Shown here: piece by piece, positions 31,823 to 43,422 of the stretch
Position numbering within the stretch: the first letter of the stretch is position 1
Layout: every line of letters begins with the position of its first letter
Source of the DNA: Pezicula radicicola
Taxonomy: Eukaryota; Ascomycota; Leotiomycetes; Helotiales; Dermateaceae
Assembly: GCA_003008705.1 (NCBI GenBank)
Contig: PDUO01000019.1
Span: 430,552-494,551 of the forward strand
Direction: 5' to 3'
Length of the DNA: 64,000 nt
Program-made: the position numbers and the translations under genes
Notes under the pieces: generated by a model
What the model was told of the DNA's origin: nothing
The model's database searches: none
What the model saw: only the letters and a program-made list of their open reading frames with translations

Positions 31823-34603
31823 ATGGATCCTAAAACCAATACCAGGCTTTCTATCCGACAGACGGGTGTCCCCCAAATGCCTGATGCCTGGCAAATGGCC
31901 GTGGAGGCCCACCTCTCTGCCTTGACTGCCTCGCAGAAGGCAGCCTTCGTTGCTCCGGCAAATGCAGAGGACTGCATGAAACTTATCGCAAAATCGCATC
32001 GTGTCCGAGGCTATTCGCGAGTTCTGAATGTCATGAGACCTATTATTGATCCTCTACGGCGGTTTGAGGCCGTGATTGATGTGCTTGTTCAAACGAACGG
32101 CGGGCTTTGCTCTCCTATCTGGGGGCCGTTGAAGTTCGCAATAATGGTATGGCCGATGGCCTTAGCTGTACGAGTAGTATGTGCTAACGCAGTTGTCAGG
32201 TGGCTAGCGATCATATAGAAACGATTGAGAAGCTAGCGAGAATTTTACAGAGGATCGTTGCGTCGCTCGAGCGCTACAGCAATTATGAAGCTTTATTCAA
32301 AAACAACTTAAATACTCAAAGGGCTATTGGAGCCCTGTATAGTGATTTGATTGACCTTTGTACTCGAGTTGTGAGATTTCACTCACGCTCTGCCTTAAGT
32401 ACGTTAATCCTCAACGGCCACATCAGATCTCTGGCTCATCATATCCATTCGCAGCTGGTGTGTTTGTATCTTTCGATAAAGAGTTCCAGCAAGTATCAGA
32501 TAATATAACTCATCACAGTACCGAGATCGATTGGGTGGCAAATGCCGCCAATATTGAGGAAGCCAAGAAAGCCCGAGGAATTGAGGATACGGCACGGTCA
32601 AGTAAGCTTCACCTATTCTTCTCTGTCCTTGATTGATATACTAACACTATACTCAGGCCAAATGCGTGCTGATGTTCAGAAATGGCTATGTTCTGCAAAC
32701 GTTCAAGATGATCTCTATCGGCACCAGAGAGACTGCATGACTGGCTCCTGCGATTGGGCTTTGGATATGCCTGAGGTCCAAACCTTTTTAAGCTCCGAAA
32801 CCTCAGAGATTTTGAGAATTGGCGGTGCACCTGGCAGTGGAAAATCCACCCTTCTTGCCTTTCTAATCGGTTATATCATGAGGAGTACCGCAAATGATGT
32901 TCCTTACTTCTTCTGCAAAGGAACCGACGAGAAAAAAAGCCGCCCATTTCAAGTCCTGAGGACGCTGGTTTCACAAATTTTGGTAAAAGATGAATCTTTA
33001 TATCCATGGTTCGAGACACTTCACCAGCAAAGCGGACAGGAAGCAGCAGAGTCTTTCGCAAGTCTGCACTCATCTTTCCAGCTTGCGTTGAGGAATACAT
33101 CGAAGCCACTAATCTTCATCGTTGTGGATGCCCTTGATGAGTGCCAGGAGGCCAAAGATCTTATATTTTCTATAACCACGGCGGCTGCTGAAACCAAGAG
33201 AACTATTAAGGTCTTAATAACAGTATGTCTTTCTCGACTCGATTCTTTCCAGACTGTGGCACAATTCATAAGTTATACCCCTAGACTTTATATCATAGAG
33301 AATATCTTAGGACCGAAGAATTCGCAGCGCTCGATTATTTGCTTATTTTGGAGGAGTGATTACTGACTAGGAACCTGCACAGTGTCGAGAAGATCCAGAG
33401 TTACTGGATTATTTCAACCGTCCGATCTCGGAGTTGAAAATATCTCAAGACAAGGTTGGAAGTCTTGTATCTGAGTATATTGAAGAAAGAGTTACCAGGT
33501 GCAAACACATTTCCGGGACAGCTCTAGGGTTGGAAGTTCATCAAAGGGTAACCGAAGCAGCAGCAGGCTTGTGGCTTTCAGCGCGCCTAATAATGGATGA
33601 GATACAGCGCTTGCCAAGCCCAGCATCCATTGCACGGCAACTACAGGATGTCCCAATTGGAATGGTTCAACTCTATCAGCGGATATTTTCGACAATGGAA
33701 AGATCCTTTTCTCCGCTACAGCTCAGACTCTCTCAGCACGTCTTCTTGTGGATCGACATGGCAGATTTCGTTCAAGTTGGACGAAGCTCTCTAGATCGCG
33801 AATTGTTGGATCTTATATTTCAAGCTGAAAATGATGGTGAAATGGTTTTTGACTCGATAGATTTGGCGCGACAGCTATGCTCACCTCTTGTTGAGCTACG
33901 TAGAGCCGTGTGCGGCGAAATCGAGGTCGAATTTATTCACCACACGACTGCACAATTTGTTCGCATGTGTGCCAAAGAAAGTACATTCAAAGTACCACGG
34001 ATCCTCAAACCACAGAAATTAAAAGCTCTCTATCGCGGAAATACTAGTGTGTGGTTTTTCGAGAAATCTCCGAAATCGAATATGATCTTACAGAGGCTAC
34101 GAGCTAACCCTAGCATGCAAAATTCTGCGGAATACTTCGAGATGGCCTATGGTCTCTGGAATGCCTTCTTTCTGACAGAGTTGCCACCATTACTCGACGC
34201 TGATGAAATAATCGCCGCCTCCATATTATGCGACAAGTTGACGGAGTTCTTATTATCTGGAAGATGCTTGAAGTGGATTGAGATGGCCATCATCATCAAT
34301 TATGACTTTGGTTTCATCAAGCTGTATGACAATGCCATGATAGCCCTGGAGGCAGCGTATGACGGCATGTCAAGCCCGTTGCCGTCTTTTCGCAAGTTCT
34401 CCATTGCCAGAACGCAATTCTTCACAGACTACACTTATGTTCTCTCATTCACTGGGCCGACAGGTTCATGTGAGGAAGAGGCTTTGCCACTACCGGTGGG
34501 TTTCGATACGCGTCCAGTTGCTACTCAGCTTCTTTCACTCGGGATAAAGTGGACACACTTGTATCGCAGGCTATTGTGTAGAAACCCGTCTACTAATTTC
34601 TGA
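31823..34603 (+). CDS. NLR-like NACHT NTPase with helical N-terminal domain
   Basis: Five exons: 31823-32146, 32200-32398, 32455-32601, 32657-33222 and 33383-34603. Phases agree, giving 818 residues. ATG at 31823 (MDPKTNTR); the frame upstream starts only with TTG. Residues 1-220 form an all-helical domain with DVLVQTNGGLCSPIWGPLKFAIMVASDH-like sequence (motif split by intron 1), the type often placed before fungal NACHT domains (DUF7708-like). The P-loop GGAPGSGKSTL is at about 279-289 and Walker B FIVVDALDE at about 377-385. The rest is a helical region with no WD40, ankyrin or TPR repeats I can see, so the usual C-terminal sensor is missing or unrecognised. The last intron is long (160 nt). 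Role inferred: non-self or stress sensing. Confidence 0.82.
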
Positions 34604-35037
34604 GGACCGGAGCCAGATTTGCCCTTAAATATCACCAGAATTTAACATCCCAGGGTTTCCAAAAGCAATCTAGGCCCAGAGATGTTTGATTGAATCAATG
34701 ACTCGTTTGAGAGAGTAGATTTCAGATGTTTTGGGCAGATCTCCTGTTTTCTTTTTCAAGAGTTAAGTTGCGTTTGGGATTGATGTGTAACTAGGTTAGT
34801 ATTTGTCTATAGTGTGAGACTGTATGGCCTGGCAAGGACGGTCACTCAGCATTCTACGCGGCTCTGGTAAACGTTTACGATGCTCTCCTATACTCCTGTG
34901 AAGCGGATATATCGGTCATTATTAGTTGGTCATTACTCAATAAGCTACTCTTGTGATGTTCAATGACTATGTGACAATTTATCTACTATATATTTAGTCA
35001 GTTGGTTTCATTAAGTCCGTTGCATCGCGTCTCCATT
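34604..35037. other. 3' flanks of the second NLR-like gene and the MFS pseudogene
   Basis: AT-rich with no gene seen. Confidence 0.4.
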
Positions 35038-36605
35038 TCAAGATACCTCTTTTAGTGATACTGCTCGCATTCTTCGCCATCTCAAGCCCCGACGCTCTAA
35101 TATCCAGAGGATTGCGAGGGCCATGACATGAAAGGCCGCAAATACAACAAAAGACCACCCTGGGTCTACATTCCTGAGTATGACGTCTAATAATGCTAGA
35201 CCAACAGCGGAAAGCTCGCACCAGACAAAATTATTAGCGGCTTGTACTGAAGAGCCACGATCCGGGTGGAAGTCCACCATCAAAGTATTGAGTGTTTAAA
35301 GTTATCAATCTCTGTGATCTTCGTCTAGGAGATGGTTATTTGATCTGTTATACTTACTGTGAAGAGTAGCTGATTGGTGAGTCCTATGAAGAACTGAAGG
35401 ACTAATGGTACTGCTATATGCTAGAAATGTGAGTTTTGGGTTTTTATCTTTCGGCATGAGTCCTCTTACCACTCTCAGTTGAAGAGCCCATGCATATCCC
35501 ACGATTAAAGGTGCACAAATGGCAATGCAGTACTTAGTTATTCGAAGGTGAGCGTATTCGATTGGAAAGGTAGACATGTCATCTCCCCCGAGTCGATCAA
35601 TGGTCACTCCGTGAGATTTAGCTGTTTTTCGATAATCTCGGTCTAGAATCTTGCCTGGTACAGTTTCAGTTTAATACAGGAAATCATTAAAGAAATAGGA
35701 TGGTGAGTGAATTTATACCGGCTAGGTAAGATGCAAGTGTACGAGCAAAGCCAAAGGGATGTACGATAGACCTGCAACCACACCAGACACATTGTAGATA
35801 TCAACGAAGATGGTAGATAAAGAAGCCTGTAAACATGAATAAATCATGTAGAACAAGATATAGTGATTAAAGTGTCACGGTTCTTCAAGAGTGCAAGGAC
35901 GGAAAAGGGGTTAGGGAATCTAGAAGCGTCCTTGGGTTCCCTATATTGGTCTACGGCTATTGTATCTCGCGAAGGACATAGAAAGGGAAAAATGGCCTGT
36001 TCAAAAAGGGGCCGCGAAAACTACCATTACCCATTACCGACAATTTCCCTGCAGGTCTCTGGCTTAAAAAGCAGCATGACCAAGAAAACAATCGGTGATG
36101 CAATGGACAAGAACCAGAAAATGGAAGGCCAAGTCCATTTTAAAAGAAGCAATCCGCTGATTAACGGTGCAATACTCTCCGAGTATTAGCACTATCTAGC
36201 TATGTCAGCGAATGGCTCAATGTATTTTTTTGCGCGCCGAGGCTATACAAAACAGAGATGGTTACTGTATAACCTCCTCTCTCAGCAGGTGTAGCAAGGT
36301 CACCGAGGACATCGTAAGCGATAGAGATTGTCCCTAGATTATTCAGCCGTATTTCTATGAGTCCATGATAGATATAACCATACCAGATACTGCAGCGCTT
36401 TGGAGCATTCTCAAGACAAAAAGCGCCGCAAACGATCTTTGGATAGCGAGACCGATGAATGACAACAATCCACCTCTTCTGCGTCGTGGTGAAGAGAGAG
36501 TAAGGCGGGTCAACTTGAATCTCTTCGACTGCGGACTTCTGTTCCTCGCTGTTTTTAACACTGCTGGGTCCGCCGCATCTACCGTTTTCGTGCTCATCAG
36601 TCTGG
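35038..36605 (-). pseudogene. Broken MFS multidrug (DHA1-type) transporter
   Basis: Pieces of a drug:H+ antiporter appear in order on the minus strand: PPYSLFTTTQKRWIVVI, then QRSFAALFVLRMLQSA, SIAPLISGLLLLKWTWPS, ETCREIVGNG, then LDRDYRKTAKSHGV, IDRLGGDDMSTFPIEYAHLR and VDFHPDRGSSVQAANNF with the final helices. Damage: between the first two pieces (about 36440-36465) roughly the first three transmembrane helices are missing with a frame change; one base is missing near 35751-35757 (ATCCCTTTGGC where the family frame needs one more T); no good start codon; and the last intron lacks an AG where its acceptor should be. The gene is dead, but the pieces are well preserved, so loss looks fairly recent. 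Confidence 0.8.
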
Positions 36606-38178
36606 TTGCCATGACGTCACAACCCATGTTCAGCGTCAAAAAAAAAATGAAAAATAAAAACCGAACTACCGACAAGGCTATTGTGTTATTTGTTGTAGTT
36701 AACGGCCTTAGTAATCGAAGAGTTGACCTGTAATTCCCGCCTCGCTTACTGCTTGTCGCTACCCCCCGTCGCTAAGCGACATTAGCCGTATGTACCTACA
36801 CTACATCCAGATTTCTGTGTAGAGCAGATAGTAAGACAAGCTAAAAAATCAAAAACGGCGCTGTGCTATTCCTACTTCACCCGGACGTTGAATTGCGCAT
36901 TAGGTATCGTAGAAGTACGGGTTACTGTGCTTGAGCGTTATGTGATTAGAGTATATGTTGATCTTTAATGCGCAATGCTTTGCTAGTCATGCGCAGGCTA
37001 AAAATAACGACTATTCAATACAATTGACACTTATCCTGACAATATAGTCTTATAGTAAATCTAGCATTACTCCGCATCAGCTCTGTACCAAGGCTGTTCT
37101 GGTAAATTAACGTCGCTTAGGGATAGGGGTAGCGAAGGGACAGCATAAATTAGAGGCTGGGGGCTCACAAGACATTTCCCGCTATCAGTTACGTAGGCAT
37201 GAGTTTTCACTTTATTAAATTTCAGCAATAATCGTCGAGAACCCCGCAGAGTAGTGAGGCAATATGTAACGAAGGCACTCGCCAAGGATTATTTGGTCGG
37301 CTCCATTTCCAAAAATTACTTTGCGCCGATGCAGCGCACCTACATTGTCTTCCCCAGAATTTGCCGAGAATGAACCCAAGCAATCCAGGAACTACGTAGG
37401 GGACTTTCTAGGTCACGCTTATGAAACTCTAGAAGTTCCCGTTGGACCACTCCGGAAGAATAAAAGAAACTCAATGCCATAAAAACAGGTCGCATCAGAC
37501 TCGGTGAGCCATCCCCAATGAAATACGAACCCGAACACTGTCAAATTATCGCTTAAGGCGTAACAAGCTTCGCTTTTTAGGGTTTATTACAAGGGCAGTC
37601 CCGACTAGTGATTTATGAATTTGCTTGAAATCTACGGTATGTGTGCTCAAAGACCGTTTTTCGCTAAATTTTGGTGAATAATAAGGTTGAGCCACATTTG
37701 AAAACAGGATGAACCCCTCGTCAGATGTGTTTCACACAGTAGCATATATTTTATCCTTTCTCTCGAATATTAGTCAATACTTTAGGCCATATGGACGTGC
37801 AATAAGGTAACTATTAAGTAGAGTAGTTCCGTCCTATAAACTTCCTGTATTTGCCTCTGAGGCGCGTCAAGCGATTGTAGACTAGCAGAGTGTCAAATCC
37901 TCGCCCATATGGCCAATATACGAGGGGGAGTATACACGATTATATGTACAGTACAGGGAGCAATTGAAGACATGAGGAATAAGCTGTCTAAACCTTGTAG
38001 GGTTAGATTAAAGTAAGTATTGAGTTTATCCAGCTGCGGACTTTTCGGGCTGAAAAGTTACAGCTTCTAGCGCGACCACTCCAATCCCCGATCCTTCTCA
38101 GCCCCACAGTAGTCACTCCATACGCTTCTACCCCCAAACTCTTTCCCATGTGGCACTTATTCCTTAATACTAAGAACC
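36606..38178. other. Gene-free stretch
   Basis: No supported coding region, RNA or repeat. AT-rich with stops throughout. Confidence 0.4.
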
Positions 38179-38605
38179 CGTTCGGCTGCCATACTCGTAC
38201 TAGGTATGAATAAACGTTAATTATTAGGTGACGAGCCACGTTAAATTTAACGTTTATTCATCCTCAGTACGAGTATGAAAGCGCATATGATTTTATATGA
38301 CGGGGTTTTATAAGAGTTGGAAATTTTCATATACAACCACCATAGCGTTCGCTATATAAACGATCATATAATATATGAAAAACTGCATATGATCATTTGC
38401 GATTTGTATGTGATTTTAGAACAGATGTCGAATCGTACAAATGGTGTCTCTAGCACCATTTGATACCCATGCAACCTCTGTATATAAAAAATAACGCACC
38501 AACTTAGCTATATTCAGGCACTCCTAGCCCAGACAGACTATTATTTATTATGCAATTCATAATTGTTATGCTATCTTTCACACTTTATATCTAGGCAGCC
38601 GAACG
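38179..38605. mobile_element. Candidate inverted-repeat element with internal hairpin
   Basis: CGTTCGGCTGCC at 38179-38190 recurs inverted as GGCAGCCGAACG at 38594-38605. Just inside the left end, arms at 38190-38220 and 38247-38277 pair over 28 of 31 bases around a 26 nt loop. The interior is rich in TATATGATCATTTGCG-like segments that also recur at 38645-38680. No coding capacity. Likely a non-autonomous DNA element or a nest of them. Confidence 0.5.
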
Positions 38606-39281
38606 CATTAGTGGTCAAATAAAGAAGTCACAAATAATTATACAATATATGATCATTTGCGAATTTTCATATACGACTTTTTATATCCGCCATCATATGG
38701 CAGCCTAATGGGCTCTAATCAAAAGAAGTAGATGGCCACGTGGCCAAAGAGTCATTGCATTGCGCTTTTAGTGATTATGTGCGCCATTTAGCTCCATTCC
38801 CAGAACCTTGCAAGCTTCTCCTTCATTTTTTCTTTGGATCTACTCGATTTTTCTTGAGCCTTCTCAAGGGATCAATATTCGTATTATTGGGGACAGGGTC
38901 TTATTTGGAAATATTTGCTGGCAACTTGGACTTCTTAGATGTGCTCGCATAGAGTTTACAGTGTTTATTTAGTAGAAGTGAAGGACGAAATAAAAAAGAT
39001 TTAAGGGAGTGGAACTCATTCAAGTGATTCGAGTACCATATCTGCCAAGCCAATAGCACGGAAGCTTCTCTCTACGCATGCTATTTTAATACCGCATCTC
39101 GATATGTCCCAACCTCCGCAAGGTATATAGCATGAGCGAGTCATGATCTCTTAGTTAGAGTTGGCGATTGCAGTAGTACGGCCAGATAACCAACTCACAA
39201 CGCACAACAATGCCTGTTTCCATAAGCCAAGCCGCTCCCCGGATCCCCGCGATGTCCGCTCTGGAGACTGCGGAGTATCTG

Positions 39282-39588
39282 CGGAGGTTCTGGCCAAAAG
39301 TCATGCAAGTACAGGCTACGAAGCCTGTAGCCTAAGCCTTATAGCGGCCTATTGCCCTGTAAATACCACCTAAGTAGCCTGTAGGGCTTATTTGTTTAGT
39401 GATTAAGCACTATAGTTGCCCTGCTAGCCTTGAGGTAGGGTTTCGCTTAATGTGCCGTATAGTGTCCTGTCTTCAGCGTCTGAGCGCCGAAAAGCCCCTG
39501 TAAGGAGCAGGGCTACTAGCCTATAAGAGAACGCTGTAGCTACAGGCTTTATAGCCAATATTTGCACAGCTTTTGGCCGGAACCTCCG
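39282..39588. mobile_element. MITE family B, copy 1 (307 bp)
   Basis: The ends are CGGAGGTTCTGGCCAAAAG and CTTTTGGCCGGAACCTCCG, inverted and near-perfect; the right end is followed by TA (left flank TG, perhaps a mutated TA). The interior is rich in GCCTGTAG/CTATAGC-type short repeats. A second copy is at 58111-58439. Confidence 0.8.
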
Positions 39589-40417
39589 TAGTGCAACTTT
39601 TCCTTTGCATTTTGACGGACCATGTGGAAACTAAGTTGCCAAGACGGATGTGGAAGAGCCCTTAGAGACTATCCGAGTCTCGTTTATTCGAACTGCTTTG
39701 CGAAATAAGTATTCCTGGGTTATGATATCATTACTTGTTGCTTTGCAACAGTAGGATTTTCATCCGTGCAACCTGAGAGGACAGACAACTTCGAGAACGA
39801 CAAGCAGGATTTCTTCCATCTGTAAAGCCTGCATAAGTGTCTTTGAGAAACAAAATTAAGCTTTGCGGCCAGCGATCTACGGCATTCTTTTCCTTTAAGG
39901 CCAAAGATCTTCGAGGTCGAGCGTAAACTCTATCTTCAAGGTAAGCACCGTAGTATTGTAATTGGTCATCAATGGCAAGTTCTACATACTCTAGGTGAAC
40001 CCCTCATACCAGTTATGCTACAATTTATCAACGGTTTCAGCAACCTTACCGCGGAAATTAATTTTGATCGCCTAAAATTCACAGACCTTTGGCGGTGATA
40101 CAACGTTATTCTATCTGGAGTGTACTCCACAGAAGACTAGATAAAATAGGACGTCCTTTCTGTTTGTTCGTTCAAAAAAGAACTAAGTGCCGACATTTGA
40201 ACTTGGCATTAATGGTAAATTCTTACGCTTGCGCCTTGTTATCGTCTGTACCGTATCCGCCAAGATTTGCGTCGTATGGACTGATACAAACCGGGAATCA
40301 CAAGCAAGTACGTGGACGTCATGTATTTTTTCAATGCTACCTACTGACTCGCTTGCAGCGGTATATGAAGACGCGGACCCCACTCATCCCAAGTCCGATG
40401 TTCGCCATAACATACAC
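39589..40417. other. 5' flank of the 7-TM gene
   Basis: No separate gene recognised. An extra upstream exon of the 7-TM gene may hide at 40180-40417, because the frame is open there. Confidence 0.35.
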
Positions 40418-41859
40418 ATGGTGGGCCAACTATCTACACAAGACGCCCAGCTCTCAAGTCTCGCCGCTGGCTTTACTGTGGGGCTGGGGGTATGGACAAC
40501 CACGAGAGCGGTAGTGCAGACGAAACTATGCAAAAACCCAAGACGGAGTGTCTTTATTTACATGGTGTGGGGAGAGATTGCGTCGAACCTTTTTATGGGA
40601 ATTTTAGCTTGGCTTGCAGTCAATAAGGTTATTCGTGAAACGTATGTCTTCTATCGTTCTCTCTACTCTAGAGTTTGCTAATTTTTCGTTTAGATTATTG
40701 TTTTTCATCGTGTTTACTAGTCTTTGGGTGTTTGAGATCCACTTGTACTACCAGATCATCATTAATCGTTGTGGGGTTGTAGCCACTGATCAAAAGTTCA
40801 TCAAGAAGTTGAAGGTCTGTAGTGTTTCTATCTGAGTGTTTTCCTCGGGCTAATTATTATTCAACCAGATTGGAACGGCTGCTTTGATAACAGTTATCAA
40901 TATTTCAGGTATGAACATGACAGTAGAAGTCTAAATGGAGATGAGTGTTGAAGCTTAAAATTTTGATGTCAGTCTACACAATATGGATTCCTGCGAATTT
41001 AGAACCGCCTCCACTTCCAATGTAAGTAAATATCTACGTTATTTGCGTGTCTGAGAAAAGTGCTAACAATGGCCATAGTCTTGTTGTTGTCAACAGGTAT
41101 TGGGATCCCACATCCAAAGTCATTCTTCTATTCGCTGATATGGCATTGAACTGGTACTTCTTATACGTCGTCCGACAACGCCTTGTCAAGTACCATGGCC
41201 TCTTAAAATATAAACCTCTTGTCCGCTGGAACGCTTCGTTGATGGTAGTTTCGGTTCTGATGGATGTACGTCCTTAAAAGCCAACATGTTCCAATTTTCA
41301 CCTCTGACACACCCAGGTACTTCTAATTGGTTTAGAGATTCTATCCTTACGCCAAAGCTCGGTCGTCTTTGACACTTTCCATCCTCTCGTCTACGTACGT
41401 CTTCCTATCTTCATCTTACATATCTGATACCATCAAACTGACAGTTCATTTGTTGAACAGATCGTAAAACTTCACATAGAACTCTCGATGGCAGCACTAA
41501 TCATGAAAGTAGCTAGAACTGGACAAGAGGGCCGCACGCACGATATTTACAGCAACAATGCTCCCAGATCTTGGGCACATAGACGCAGTAATTCGGACTC
41601 GGCTACGATCGCGCCAGTATTTCTACGTTCTGGGAATCACGCAGTGTCCTACAGTGGCACAGCTTCGGGACCTGATACATCTTTAGCACAGTATCCTAGC
41701 AGGGATTTGGATATAGAAAATGCGGATCTCGCCACTGGGGTTACAAGAATCCTGGTGGATAAAGAAACATCATCTGGCATCAGGACCACCGTGAGTGTTG
41801 ATGTGAGGAGGGAGGGGGAGAATACTGTGCTTTTGGTTGAGAGGGATAAGTTTGATTGA
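40418..41859 (+). CDS. Fungal seven-helix integral membrane protein, function unknown
   Basis: Seven exons: 40418-40641, 40694-40814, 40869-40908, 40973-41021, 41079-41265, 41317-41394 and 41461-41859. All introns are GT-AG with matching phases, giving 365 residues. ATG at 40418 (MVGQLSTQ) is my choice; an upstream exon cannot be excluded. About seven hydrophobic helices fill exons 1-7, with SVFIYMVWGEIASN, LWVFEIHLYYQIIINR and KVILLFADMALNWYFLYVVRQRLVKYHGL. The last 110 residues are a polar, probably cytosolic tail. I know the pattern from unnamed integral membrane proteins of ascomycetes; no function is established. It lacks the CFEM domain of Pth11-type receptors. Confidence 0.8.
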
Positions 41860-42010
41860 TGGAGCTTTGCGTCTTGGAGGCTAAAATATGTTCGACTGCT
41901 TCGTAATACTTTTGAAGACCAATATTATTCCAGTTCTTTTAACATTCGGAAACCCTGGCAGAGTTCTCTAACTTCACTCAGAAGTCTAAGGCAGGGTGGG
42001 AATTGGAAAG

Positions 42011-42104
42011 TAGTGTACGAATTGGTTTATAAGAGATCATTTCGACTTGGGTAACTCACTTGTCCTAATAAAAATGGATCTCTTATAAACCAATTTGTCC
42101 GGTA
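42011..42104. mobile_element. MITE family A, copy 3 (94 bp)
   Basis: Left TAGTGTACGAATTGG and right CCAATTTGTCCGGTA ends, inverted and TA-flanked. It has the shortest interior of the three copies; AAGAGATCATTT on the left mirrors AAATGGATCTCTT on the right. Confidence 0.8.
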
Positions 42105-42378
42105 TTATTTGAAGAGACCGCTAATGAAAGAGAAGGTGGGATCTACTGAGTATAGAAGCTTTATATAAAGTTCCACTATTAAGCACTTGCTGTGAAGCCA
42201 TATTGAGTATATAGTTTAATAGTATGAGTACCAAAATTGGCCTATTTGTACGCCAAGTAAAGAAAGAGGGAGCAGTCACATGACCATTATTAGTTCCACG
42301 TCAGTGTTACCATGAAGGGGTGGCATATTTTTCAATCTCAGAATGGCAGCTTATGTATGTACATGACATGGCAATTAT

Positions 42379-42415
42379 TAAAATGATCCCTTGTAAAACA
42401 ATTTATTTGTACTTC
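42379..42415. repeat. Solitary MITE family A end
   Basis: AAAATGATCCCTTGTAAAAC and the bases after it match the right inner end of family A copies, but no partner end is seen. A truncated copy. Confidence 0.5.
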
Positions 42416-42562
42416 CGTACATTGACTTCAAGGCCATCCTACCATTGTTCAGTCTGCTCGGCTAACCGGACCGACACGGCACAAATCTGCAACACACCAC
42501 AAAAGCCCCCCCAAAAAAAAGCTGAACTTGAAAACAAGCGTCGCAACATGTGCCAAAAGCCC

Positions 42563-42567
42563 AAAAA
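42563..42567 (-). terminator. Pol III terminator of the tRNA gene
   Basis: A run of five T on the minus strand starts four bases after the tRNA 3' end, as expected for RNA polymerase III termination. Confidence 0.7.
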
Positions 42568-42571
42568 GAAA

Positions 42572-42717
42572 TGATCAGGCTGGGGCTCGATCCCAGGACC
42601 TTCTCGGTATTATGTGTTAACATTGTTAACGAGATGCTGTTGAATTATTAGTTGACTGCTGAGAAGTGTTGTGAAATGATGGAGGAACTCACTGATAACC
42701 AACTACACCACCCGACC
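42572..42717 (-). tRNA. tRNA-Val (anticodon AAC) with two inserts
   Basis: Read on the minus strand from 42717. The acceptor arm GGTCGGG pairs with CCTGATC (two G-U pairs), discriminator A. The D-arm and A box TGGTGTAGTTGG are canonical for fungal tRNA-Val. The T arm CTGGG/CCCAG encloses loop ATCGAGC (B box). The anticodon stem is TCTCG/CGAGA; the loop reads TTAACA...C with anticodon AAC. A 16 nt insert (42608-42623) lies after position 37, the normal place of nuclear tRNA introns. A second insert of 56 nt (42637-42692) splits the 3' side of the D stem. With both removed the molecule folds as a standard tRNA-Val. A T5 terminator follows. It could be a functional gene needing unusual processing or a recent pseudogene; the intact stems favour function. 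Confidence 0.8.
42637..42692 (-). other. Spliceosomal-looking 56 nt intron inside the tRNA D arm
   Basis: Starts GTGAGT, has CAACTAATAA (branch-site-like CTAAT) about 15 nt before the end and finishes CAACAG. Length and signals match the mRNA introns of this window. Exact removal joins TTATCA to CATCTCG, which restores the usual TTATCAC of tRNA-Val. Confidence 0.65.
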
Positions 42718-43422
42718 ATGTTTGCTTTGATTGTTGAATTCAAAATGCTCGTTACAATACATACTTCCAACAATTTGCTGAATTTTATTTAGAACGGCGG
42801 AGTTTTTTGTTTCAGGCCTTAAGATACGTCCTTGGAAATATCAGGATTAATTCTTGGTCCCTGAGAAAGCCAGCGACATATCAAGTATATAGTGTTATCA
42901 GCTTTCGAAAATTCAGCAACCTTAGTTTAGTGCCGCACCAACTCTCCAGCTAACATGTCGAGAGTATAGATAACATTAAGCTTTCTATACACACTCGTCT
43001 ATGCTAACAAATAGGATCTCAATATCCTCGTGAAGGTCGTAAGTACTTACCAATCTTGTCCCAATAACCTGCTGTTGTAATCAGTAGACTCGCTTGACTA
43101 CAGGGGTCCCCTTTGAGCATCGCTTAAAGGCGACTTACTATCGAGCAATGATGAAATAAAAGATAAGTATTAAGGGGAAACCTTAAGAGTTATATTTCTT
43201 TAATATATAGTTACTAAACAAAATGAATTTATCCTCTTTCTCCCTTGTTTTTCCTAATGGAAAATTGAAAAGCACTGCCAAACCTTCCTCTCGTGAGAAG
43301 TGACTTACTTGACTCAAGTGTGGTTTTGCTAGAATTCAAGAATTAACCAATTTATAGGTTGTTGGTATAGACCTTGGAACTAGTAAATTAAACATCAGAG
43401 TCTATAACTTCCTCAAAATTAT
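42718..43422. other. Gene-free stretch upstream of the tRNA
   Basis: AT-rich with no supported feature. Confidence 0.4.

Larger units (their letters stand above)
41860..42562. other. Spacer with MITE A sequences
   Basis: No gene. It holds MITE A copy 3 and a solitary family A end, listed separately. Confidence 0.45.

Noticed and set aside
33223..33382. Possible extra exon inside the 160 nt intron of the second NLR-like gene
   Set aside because: Joining 33222 to 33383 already restores the family-like ITCREDPELLDYF segment; the interior adds nothing recognisable.
42320..42574. 84-codon plus-strand ORF
   Set aside because: Runs into the tRNA and terminator region; Lys-rich end reflects A runs.
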